From assembly GCA_964448285.1 (NCBI GenBank), contig CAYUWG010000008.1, forward strand, positions 25,012-89,011: DNA of 64,000 nt. The letters run 5' to 3'. Under the pieces are notes generated by a model. The model was not told the origin of the DNA. It ran no database searches and worked only from the letters and a program-made list of their open reading frames with translations. Within the stretch, counting starts at the first letter, position 1, and every line of letters starts with the position of its first letter. The position numbers were made by a program, and so were the translations under genes. This document shows positions 34,985-40,880 of the stretch, piece after piece. Source of the DNA: CAYUWG01 sp964448285. Its GTDB lineage: Bacteria; Bacteroidota; Ignavibacteria; SZUA-365.

Positions 34985-35513
34985 AGTGCGGTAAATTCTG
35001 ATTTATTAATTCAATCGGGCTTCGTGCTGCCGAATGCCCCCTGTTAAGTACATGGGTGTAAATCATCGTGGTTTTAATATCGCGGTGGCCTAAAAGCTCT
35101 TGGACAGTCCGAATGTCATAACCGCTTTCGAGCAAGTGTGTCGCGAACGAATGCCGGAACGTGTGACAGGTTACCCTCTTCGTCATGCCTGCTTTCATTG
35201 CGGCGATCCGCGCGCGAATGAGTTCGCACAGATCACCGACCGCTAGTCCGATAACGTTGCGATACAAAAAGAGTAGAGCAGAGAGAGCTTGATTCTGTGT
35301 CGAAGCGCTTACTTTTTCCTCAACAGCAAGATGTGTCAGAAAAGCATTGATCTCAGGTTCCGACATCTCTTGCGGATGGCGCACATCATTGAAATGAACG
35401 TAGCGTTTCACCAAAAAGCAGTACACCTCCTCCGTACGATGGCTGTAATGTCGAACCTGCAATGCTTCATGCATTTGCATCATCAGCTTTGGTCGCTTCG
35501 CTTGGGTCGTCAT
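34974..35513 (-). pseudogene. Integron integrase IntI-like, internally deleted
   Basis: 179 residues in one frame. Residues 1-95 are the core-binding domain of integron integrases (RHYSHRTEEVYCFLVKRYVH, FNDVRHPQEMSEPEINAFLT, KVSASTQNQALSALLFLYRN). Residues 112-179 are the C-terminal catalytic part: HTFRHSFATHLLESGYDIRT with His117 and Arg120, LLGHRD with His143, MIYTHVLNRG with the nucleophile Tyr152, then ARSPIEL. Full IntI proteins have about 320-340 residues. The missing middle holds the first catalytic Arg and the IntI-specific extra helix, so the enzyme should be inactive. It reads in the same direction as the cassettes, an inverted-integrase layout. Confidence 0.85.
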
Positions 35514-35610
35514 ATTGCTATTGTTGTCGCAAGATTACTTGGCGCAACGATAGGGAATCAAAGAGTCAATGTCAAGAAATACCCGAAAAAACTTTCTTAC
35601 TCACTTCATC
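35514..35610 (-). repeat. Integrase upstream region, copy 2
   Basis: Close match to the regions upstream of the stubs at 30994 and 37834. It ends at the same junction with an ettA fragment (CTTCATC then TCGCAC). Confidence 0.8.
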
Positions 35611-35717
35611 TCGCACTTTCTCGCCTTCGAAGGCGACAGTCAGGTGCGCTGGTTCATCGGCAACTACGCGATGTATGAGAAAGACCGCAAGCAGCGTTTA
35701 GGCATCGAAGCGGACCG
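35611..35717 (+). repeat. ettA tail fragment C3
   Basis: About 107 bases matching the ettA tail, with small substitutions (GACGGC to ATCGGC). It is truncated before the ettA stop. The cassette array on its right ends here. Confidence 0.85.
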
Positions 35718-35755
35718 TCGGGTTCGCCCTGCTTTAAGTCGGCACGGCGCGGTCG

Positions 35756-36376
35756 CTATTCACGGGGCCACTTCCGGAGCGCTGCTTCAAAGCAGACATT
35801 GAGGAACTGCTCCACGATATCGATCACTGCAACGACGAGCTTTGAATCAGCGAGTAGGGCGTCCACGACAACTGGACCCAAGGCTTTCCGCCGAATGAAC
35901 GACTGGACCGCTCCTTTACCAGCGAAGTCAGCGAGTTGACCGCCGTTGTGAACAAGGCAGTTACGAACCTCAACAACACCCCGGACATCTTCGAGCAACT
36001 TTGACGGAAGGGCCAGGTCCATCCGGGCGACCTTCTGAGCATAGACAAGGAAGCGATCGAGCCACGAACCCCGCAGCTCGCGGAGGGACAGCTGTAGGTT
36101 CTCGGCATCACGAAGGCTCTGCGCGAAGTCTCTGAGATCTCGCTCAAGGAGACCAACTGTGACGACAATCACCGAGCTGTAGAGAATGCTGGGAAACGGC
36201 TCCTCGTAGAGGTAGGAATCCTCGTTCCCGAAGGCATCGTGCTTCCCAACCAAGCGCGTCGCTGATTCCGCGAGGAACTCCTCGACCGTGGTCAGATAGG
36301 CGCGAAGCTCATCAACGTGGATCAAGGCATCAACGGAGCAGCCGAAGAACTGAAGACCGGGTCCGATGCTAGCCAT
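35756..36376 (-). CDS. HEPN-like cassette protein
   Basis: 206 residues from the ATG at 36376, with GAGAGG just upstream and 16 bases after the GTTAGGC core of attC 4; the longer frame reads through attC. The protein is mostly helical. VRGVVEVRNCLVHNGGQLAD contains R-N-x-x-x-H, the signature of HEPN ribonuclease-like domains found in many toxin and anti-phage proteins. No recognisable partner (for example a nucleotidyltransferase) is fused. No attC is evident at its 3' side, where an ettA fragment lies. Confidence 0.7.
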   Translation of the reverse strand: MASIGPGLQFFGCSVDALIHVDELRAYLTTVEEFLAESATRLVGKHDAFGNEDSYLYEEPFPSILYSSVIVVTVGLLERDLRDFAQSLRDAENLQLSLRELRGSWLDRFLVYAQKVARMDLALPSKLLEDVRGVVEVRNCLVHNGGQLADFAGKGAVQSFIRRKALGPVVVDALLADSKLVVAVIDIVEQFLNVCFEAALRKWPRE

Positions 36377-37136
36377 GTCCTCTCTTGTGTCGCCTAACGT
36401 TGTGCCGCTCAGCCGCGAGCGGCGGCCCATTGCTTCCGCACTCGCCCGGCGCCCGCCCGCCGCTCGTCTGCTGCAGCGGCGTGTTATGCTTCCTCTCGGC
36501 TTTCTCACCAGCTCTCTCGACGATCTTTAGGATATCGCTGGCGACAACGATTCTTTCGAACGCCGACAGAAAGTCCATGTCGACATCCCGGTGCGAACAG
36601 GGATTCTTGTAGTAGCCGAATGCGCCAGCGACGTATTGACACAGAGCCTCCCTTTCGGCCTTTGGAAGCGCCGGGTCGGTCAAGGGCCCGTTCTCAGGGT
36701 GGAAGGCCCTGCGGATTAGAGTCACGCCAATTTCGTCGGCACTGGACTTGGTCCACTTCCTGATCCCAGTCTCTACCGCCTTAAAGGCCTTGAGGACGGC
36801 ACTTTCGTAATCGCCCGAATTCAACATGTGAAGGGAAACCTTGGCTATTCGAGGATGGATGTACATCTCCGGTACGAGTACGTAATCCCGAACAACGCTC
36901 CTAAACTCGCGCTCAAGGAACCTGAACCCGACCTTCGTTGGGTAAAAGGTTTCGTCGCCTTCGTCATCGTACCCACGTTGGTATTGACGTATATCTATGT
37001 GAGTCTCTGGACTAGCTTTGTACTTGACGCGCGAAAAGCGAACCGGCCGATATCCCCCGGCGTTCGCCTCGGCAATGACGTGCTGATACTCGATCTTTGC
37101 TTCGACTGCGCTCTTGTCCTTTGTCTTCCTCTTCAT
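36369..37136 (-). CDS. TIGR02391/Ymh-like protein, reading through attC
   Basis: 255 residues from the ATG at 37136 (GGAGAGAA upstream), shortly after the attI-like core. The middle is the TIGR02391 (Ymh) family: HPRIAKVSLHMLNSGDYESA then VLKAFKAVETGIRKW, LIRRAFHPENGPLTDP, QYVAGAFGYYKNPCSHRDVD. This is also HEPN-like (N-P-x-x-H-R). The natural end should be near EKAERK. Instead the frame crosses the whole of attC 4, adding about 34 attC-encoded residues (HNTPLQQTSGGRAPGECGSN and so on), and stops at 36369, just past the start of the next cassette gene. Confidence 0.85.
   Translation of the reverse strand: MKRKTKDKSAVEAKIEYQHVIAEANAGGYRPVRFSRVKYKASPETHIDIRQYQRGYDDEGDETFYPTKVGFRFLEREFRSVVRDYVLVPEMYIHPRIAKVSLHMLNSGDYESAVLKAFKAVETGIRKWTKSSADEIGVTLIRRAFHPENGPLTDPALPKAEREALCQYVAGAFGYYKNPCSHRDVDMDFLSAFERIVVASDILKIVERAGEKAERKHNTPLQQTSGGRAPGECGSNGPPLAAERHNVRRHKRGHG
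36392..36489 (-). repeat. attC recombination site 4
   Basis: 98 bases with GCCTAAC and GTTATGC ends. Inner boxes GTGCCGCTCAGCCGCGAGCG and CGCTCGTCTGCTGCAGCGGC can fold into the expected imperfect hairpin. On the minus strand it ends GTTAGGC, directly before the start of the HEPN-like cassette. This is the clearest attC of the window. Confidence 0.9.
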
Positions 37137-37161
37137 CGCCCATTCTCTCCGCGGTAGGCCC

Positions 37162-37235
37162 AACAATAATTAGGCTGATCCGCATAAACCGCCGGTTTCT
37201 CGTTTTCTGTCCGCATAAGACTCCATAGAATTATT
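37162..37235 (-). repeat. attI-like site, copy 2
   Basis: Near-identical to the sites at 30814 and 37654. On the minus strand it ends in the core GTTGGGC (37164-37158), after which the TIGR02391 cassette begins. No integrase sequence lies next to this copy; a cassette-like segment separates it from copy 3. Confidence 0.72.
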
Positions 37236-37650
37236 CTACATAGTTGTCATGACCGGCAGCAAAAAGAGGCGCGAGGTAGGCGCGACGCTTTTTGCTGTCC
37301 GTGTTGATGGCGCTGTTAACGTGCATTTGCGCCCAACATCGTTTGAAATGGTGCGGAGGGAAGGAATCGAACCTTCCGCGTTCTCTCTTGGAAGGAATGT
37401 ATTTGCTCACACAACCATCTCTCGCTTGGGTTGGAGTTTTTTTCCACCAGGCTCCGCAGGAACGCAGCTCCGCACCAAACACATGCCACGACAAAATGAA
37501 GTATGGCGTTTGAGTTTTTCATGATTACCTCCTTCGCAGTTTCAATGAAGCTGTTTACGGAATGGTAGATGTCCAACCCAAACGAGATTTCGATGTGTGC
37601 CTCAATACAAACCTCTTTACCCAAGCTCGTGTGATTCATGGTTGCTGCAC
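37236..37650 (-). other. Cassette-like segment with tRNA-like element and hairpin
   Basis: Between two attI-like sites. On the minus strand a frame starts at 37639, 14 bases after the core GTTAGCG (MNHTSLGKEVCIEAHIEISF), but its second half runs through a tRNA-like part, so a real protein is doubtful. At 37458-37349 (minus) TGCGGAG and CTCCGCA can pair, followed by a T-arm-like GGTTCGATTCC hairpin and an encoded CCA; no proper anticodon arm is seen. At 37255-37303 a strong imperfect palindrome is built on GGCAGCAAAAAG and CTTTTTGCTGTC. Confidence 0.4.
37349..37458 (-). other. Degenerate tRNA-like element
   Basis: About 110 bases with a 7-base acceptor-like pair, a good T-arm (GAAGG-TTCGATT-CCTTC) and CCA. 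The centre does not give a 7-base anticodon loop. It may be a decayed or rearranged tRNA gene carried in a cassette. Confidence 0.35.
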
Positions 37651-37653
37651 GCT

Positions 37654-37734
37654 AACAATAATTAGGCTGATCCGCATAAACCGCCGGTTTCTCATTTTCA
37701 GTCCGCATAAGACTCCATAGAATTATTTGTTCTT
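37654..37734 (-). repeat. attI-like site, copy 3
   Basis: Same sequence as copy 1 over about 80 bases. The minus-strand core is GTTAGCG (37656-37650). It adjoins integrase stub 2 through TTGTTCTT, as copy 1 adjoins stub 1. Confidence 0.72.
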
Positions 37735-37741
37735 CTTGGCA

Positions 37742-37834
37742 TCATGCCTCGACCGTTCGATGTATGTAATGTCGGGTTTGCAATTCATCATACATTTGCA
37801 TCATCAGCTTTGGTCGTTTCGTTTGGGTCGTCAT
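37742..37834 (-). pseudogene. Integron integrase stub 2 (N-terminal 30 codons)
   Basis: From ATG 37834 it reads MTTQTKRPKLMMQMYDELQ then TRHYIHRTVEA and a stop, the same 30 residues and breakpoint as stub 1 with one substitution. Two stubs with one breakpoint show that the deletion happened before duplication. Confidence 0.85.
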
Positions 37835-37931
37835 GTTGCTATTGTCGTCGCAAGATTACTTGGCGCAACGATAGGGAATCAAAGAGTCAATGTCAAGAAA
37901 TACCCGAAAAAACTTTCTTACTCACTTCATC
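37835..37931 (-). repeat. Integrase upstream region, copy 3
   Basis: Matches copies 1 and 2, ending at the constant junction with an ettA fragment. Confidence 0.8.
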
Positions 37932-38017
37932 TCGCACATACTCGCCTTCGAAGGCGACAGTCAGGTGCGCTGGTTTGACGGCAACTACGCGATGTATGAG
38001 AAAGACCGCAAGCAACG
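37932..38017 (+). repeat. ettA tail fragment C4
   Basis: 86 bases of the ettA tail, broken off after AGCAACG. The toxin-like DUF5615 gene region follows. Confidence 0.85.
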
Positions 38018-38062
38018 ACTAGTCCGTGCCAGGTGCTGCGGTTTTTATCCGGGTGCTCAACT

Positions 38063-38425
38063 TCATTTATCCGGGATGCGTTCAGAGATGCGAATGCGGC
38101 CGGGTTGGACAACGATAAAGCAGCCCTCAATCATCGTACGATGTGTATCAATAAATTCCACGACGGTTCGAACCATGGCTCTCCGGGCTTTGGCCGGAAA
38201 TCGGATGAAAATGACGCCAGATGATTTGGCAACGCTGGCAAAAACCAGTTGTCCAAAGTCTTTATCTTCAGTCAAAAGAATACGGGATTCCGCGAGGGTA
38301 AGCTCAATGATCGCGTCATCGGTCGCTCCAGGTCTTTCGTCGCAGACCGCAACGACATCGTGACCCATGGTACGTAATGCATGTACAAGGGAGAAATCGC
38401 AGTTCTCATCCGCAAGGAAACGCAT
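38063..38425 (-). CDS. DUF5615 PIN-like toxin
   Basis: 120 residues. MRFLADENCDFSLVHALRTM then GHDVVAVCDERPGATDDAII, then SRILLTEDKDFGQLVF and SGVIFIRFP. The acidic residues D6/E7, D-x-x-I and T-E-D-x-D-F match the PIN-like active site of the DUF5615 family, which pairs with DUF433 as a type II toxin-antitoxin module. The DUF433 gene lies 15 bases upstream on the same strand. Target is probably RNA; this is inferred from the fold. Confidence 0.88.
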   Translation of the reverse strand: MRFLADENCDFSLVHALRTMGHDVVAVCDERPGATDDAIIELTLAESRILLTEDKDFGQLVFASVAKSSGVIFIRFPAKARRAMVRTVVEFIDTHRTMIEGCFIVVQPGRIRISERIPDK

Positions 38426-38440
38426 CCGTCTCGAAACAGT

Positions 38441-38677
38441 CTAATTCGAGGGTCCCAACAAAACAGTTTCCTCATGCGCCAGAGTATCAGCGGCATACAT
38501 GGCAGCTGCACGGATATCCTCCGGAGTCAGACCGGGGTATGCGTCAAGGAGATCGTCCTCAGTGGCGCCTTCGCCGAGCTTGCGTAGGATAAGCTCCACT
38601 GTGATGCGCGTTCCCCGGATCACCGGTTTTCCCAGCATGATCTTGGGATTCATTTCGATTCTGCTTGAGATAGTCAT
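38441..38677 (-). CDS. DUF433 antitoxin
   Basis: 78 residues: SRIEMNPKIMLGKPVIRGTR then ITVELILRKLGEGATEDDLL, DAYPGLTPEDIRAAAMYAAD. The N-P-x-x-x-G-K-P-x-I-x-G-T-R-I core and the helix-turn-helix are typical of DUF433. It forms a pair with the PIN-like gene downstream and probably represses the shared promoter. An A+G-rich ribosome-binding site (AGGAGGTAAGAC on the minus strand) lies before the start. Confidence 0.88.
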   Translation of the reverse strand: MTISSRIEMNPKIMLGKPVIRGTRITVELILRKLGEGATEDDLLDAYPGLTPEDIRAAAMYAADTLAHEETVLLGPSN

Positions 38678-38786
38678 TGTCTTACCTCCTGTTTCGAGTA
38701 TAGTTTAACCAATCACTTCAACAGAACAAAAAGAGAGGGTGTGCGGATAGTCGTTATTGTCCCGTGGTGAACATGCAGGTGTAACA

Positions 38787-38906
38787 GATAGTCAGGTGCG
38801 CTGGTTCGACGGCAACTACGCCATGTATGAGAAAGACCGAAAGCTGCGCTTAGGCATCGAAGCGAACATTCCGTATCCGATCAGGTATCGCGCGATGTCA
38901 AGTTGA
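38787..38906 (+). repeat. ettA tail fragment C5
   Basis: About 120 bases from the GACAGTCAGG block to an ettA-like stop (AGTTGA). It is more diverged than C3 and C4. A poorer match to the earlier part of the tail follows at 38913-38957 (GCAGACATACTCGCCT). Confidence 0.75.
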
Positions 38907-38944
38907 GAGGAAAACATCGCAGACATACTCGCCTCAATCATAGT

Positions 38945-38980
38945 CAGGCACCCGATGGTTTAGGGGCATCGTAACCGTGT
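38945..38980 (-). repeat. HicB 3' end remnant
   Basis: On the minus strand it encodes GYDAPKPS and a stop, matching the tail of the HicB-like gene at 32637 (GYDAPEPS). The bases CCGATGGTT-AGGGGC-TCGTAACC are shared. It indicates that a segment like the 32.6 kb region was once here. Confidence 0.6.
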
Positions 38981-39047
38981 ACCCAATGCAAAAGAAGCAA
39001 GCGCCAGATATCCCGGCAGTGTCGGATGAATGTTCGGTTACCCAGCG

Positions 39048-39365
39048 TCAGGGAGCCGAATATCTCCAGAGCATCTTGATTGCCAAGGTGATGGCCAGGA
39101 AACACAACAGCCAGAAGACGATTGGCGCAGAAGCTCCCTTGAAGCGGACTCCTGCGACGTCGAATTCGATCGGTCCGGAAGAGATCTGCAGAACGATGGA
39201 AACGAAGAGCGCTCCCAAGCCGGCCATGGGCAAGCCGACGATCACCGGGAAGTTCTGGCGAATCAACTCGGTCCAAAAGGTGCTTTTCGAAGCATCGAAG
39301 GTAAGCAGCCCCACGAGCGCCGCAATGCCGAACAGGGAAAGCGCTACCGCGACGACCCAGTTCAT
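39048..39365 (-). CDS. Small membrane protein of the integron-cassette type
   Basis: About 105 residues from the ATG at 39365 (GAGG six bases before; the frame opens at 39569). Three hydrophobic segments: WVVAVALSLFGIAALVGLL, FPVIVGLPMAGLGALFVSIV and APIVFWLLCFLAITLAIKML. Between the last two is SSGPIEFDVAGVRFKGAS. Similar G-P-I-E-F ... F-x-G-A-S-G/A-P-I membrane proteins are, to my memory, common in cassette arrays. The function is not known. No attC is clear on either side. Confidence 0.7.
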   Translation of the reverse strand: MNWVVAVALSLFGIAALVGLLTFDASKSTFWTELIRQNFPVIVGLPMAGLGALFVSIVLQISSGPIEFDVAGVRFKGASAPIVFWLLCFLAITLAIKMLWRYSAP

Positions 39366-39713
39366 AGTCATCCTCAGTTTCTGGTCGCTTTGCTTCCGGT
39401 CGATGTCGGGACCTGTGGTCGAGAGAATGTCGCTGTCGTCCCGGTGTTGGAGACCGGGTCCGGGCGAGGGTTCGGAAGAAGGATGCACGCGTGTTCCTTT
39501 CTTGATGAAGTTATATATAAATTTTAGTGGCATTTCCGTCCCCAATGAACGTTCCGGCCGACCGCACAAAATAAAACGAACTCTTCATATCGCCGAATTC
39601 GATTCGCCGTTACGCAAACCATAAAACATATTTCCTCTAATGGCTATACAACGGCAATAAAGCAAGTGTAAGTATATCAGGTTTCCGTACATCGTGATTG
39701 ATCGTCCATAGAC
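39366..39713. other. Non-coding stretch before the last integrase stub
   Basis: About 350 bases with no convincing gene and no clear attI-like or attC site. Some A+T-rich parts (39509-39530) may hold a promoter for the membrane protein. Confidence 0.4.
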
Positions 39714-39767
39714 AATTGGTTCGTGTATTCGTATCATCAGTTTCTGTCTTTTCGTTTGCGTTGTCAT
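39714..39767 (-). pseudogene. Integron integrase stub 3 (diverged)
   Basis: From ATG 39767: MTTQTKRQKLMIRIHEPI. The first 16 residues match the other integrase starts, and the upstream 70 bases (GCTATTGTTGTCGCAAGATTG) also match, but with more differences. It is followed on the right by the SRPBCC gene instead of an ettA fragment, so it may mark the original right border of the integron. Confidence 0.75.
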
Positions 39768-39852
39768 GCTGCTATTGTTGTCGCAAGATTGCTTGTCGCA
39801 ACGCCAAGGAAACCGAAGATTCAGTGTCAAAGGATACGTGACCAGTCACCTC

Positions 39853-40296
39853 TCACCCCTGTATCTCAGGCTCTACAAGCTTCGCAAGTTGTTCGAGTGA
39901 TTCCTGCCAGCCTAAGTAGCACATCTCCGGTGGGATGACGTCGGGCACTCCTTCCTGTGCGACGTTCAGCTCCGTGCCGCACGAAACTGCTTTCAGCGAA
40001 ACGGTCACCTGCATCACGTCGGGCAAATTCGGGTCATCGAAAACGTCGGTGTGTCGGATGCGTTCGTTCATTATCAATTCGAGATATTCACCACCGAATG
40101 AGTGGCTCTGTCCCGTCGTGAAGTTCGTGAAGGACATCTTGTACGTCCCGCCGACCTTCGCATCGAGATGATGGATGGTGCCGGTGAATCCGTGCGGCGG
40201 GAGCCACTTGCACATCGCGGCCGGATCGAGAAACGCACGATAGACTTTTTCGGGTGCGGCCTTGATAACGCGGTGGAGTCGGATGGTGTAGCTCAT
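39853..40296 (-). CDS. SRPBCC / AHSA1-family protein
   Basis: 147 residues: YTIRLHRVIKAAPEKVYRAF, then LDPAAMCKWLPPHGFTGTIH, VGGTYKMSFTNFTTGQSHSF, GGEYLELIMNERIRHTDVF and LGWQESLEQLAKLVEPE. This is the helix-grip fold of the activator-of-Hsp90 ATPase-like family; such small proteins bind hydrophobic ligands or act in stress. No enzyme motif is seen. Its 3' end lies next to the rightmost integrase-upstream copy, so it is probably the first native gene beyond the integron. Confidence 0.88.
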   Translation of the reverse strand: MSYTIRLHRVIKAAPEKVYRAFLDPAAMCKWLPPHGFTGTIHHLDAKVGGTYKMSFTNFTTGQSHSFGGEYLELIMNERIRHTDVFDDPNLPDVMQVTVSLKAVSCGTELNVAQEGVPDVIPPEMCYLGWQESLEQLAKLVEPEIQG

Positions 40297-40517
40297 AGGG
40301 TTGACCTTTCTTGAGATAGTTTGTGATGAGATGAGATGTGCTCACTGCGAGTAAGGTGAGACGAAGATATCCGATACAGGTGGTGATGCCAAGCGAGAGA
40401 ATTCATGCAAGGCGCATTTCGATGTGTTCCTAAGACCTGTCATGTTTGTTTTCTCCGGCAGACTTCTTACCATGCAATCCGTAAATACTACCTGTTCCAC
40501 AAAAAAAGGAGGATAGC

Positions 40518-40877
40518 ATGGCTGTGATTATTGGACCCGAGCGTTACTGGTATGGACCATATCCGATCGAGGTCACATTCGAGGATGATACGAGATCGAA
40601 GTTGATGGATGGCCAGTTTCTACTCATTCAACAACTGGCTTCCGATGTTCCGGTGTCCTGCTCGACGACCATAGCGCCATTCGAAGTGATGCTCACCGGT
40701 ACGGAAACGCAAGCTGTAACTCATCCGCCGTTAGACGGTTTTTTACAACTGGCTTTTGAAGAAGCAGGTTGTGTTCCGCAAGCGGAAATTTTCCCGCACG
40801 ATGGCACTGCCATTGAAAGACCGAAAGGGAAGATCCGCGTCGTCTGGATGGGCCCGCCGATATACCCGAAACGGTAG
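40518..40877 (+). CDS. Small beta-rich protein paired with propeller kinase 2
   Basis: 119 residues, ATG at 40518 with AAGGAGG five bases before it. Blocks PIEVTFEDD, GQFLLIQQLASD, FEVMLTGTET, FLQLAFEEAG and KGKIRVVWMGPP line up in order with the small protein at 12054-12455. No signal peptide. The stop is three bases from the stop of the convergent kinase. Unlike the first locus, no transglutaminase-like or Ig-like gene follows. Family unknown. Confidence 0.8.
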   Translation: MAVIIGPERYWYGPYPIEVTFEDDTRSKLMDGQFLLIQQLASDVPVSCSTTIAPFEVMLTGTETQAVTHPPLDGFLQLAFEEAGCVPQAEIFPHDGTAIERPKGKIRVVWMGPPIYPKR

Positions 40878-40880
40878 CGT

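Noticed and set aside
34974..35513. Phage or XerC/D-type tyrosine recombinase
   Set aside because: The wording of the N-terminal domain (RHYSHRTEEVY, VRHPQEM, KVSASTQNQALSALLFLY) and TMIYTHVLNRG fit integron integrases better, and attC sites lie on both sides.
37349..37458. Selenocysteine tRNA
   Set aside because: Length is near but there is no TCA anticodon arm and the central part does not fold; kept only as a degenerate tRNA-like element.
37249..37524. 91-codon plus-strand protein in the cassette-like segment
   Set aside because: It reads the antisense of a tRNA T-arm (the familiar REGIEPSAFSLG type of false ORF) and has no ribosome-binding site.
39030..39624. Plus-strand frames of 165 and 215 codons near 39 kb
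   Set aside because: The minus-strand frame encodes a convincing membrane protein with a good ribosome-binding site; the plus-strand products look like shadows.
26028..39852. Insertion sequence or transposon as the cause of the repeats
   Set aside because: No transposase and no consistent terminal inverted repeats or target duplications; the repeats are host-gene tail, integrase start and attI-like pieces.
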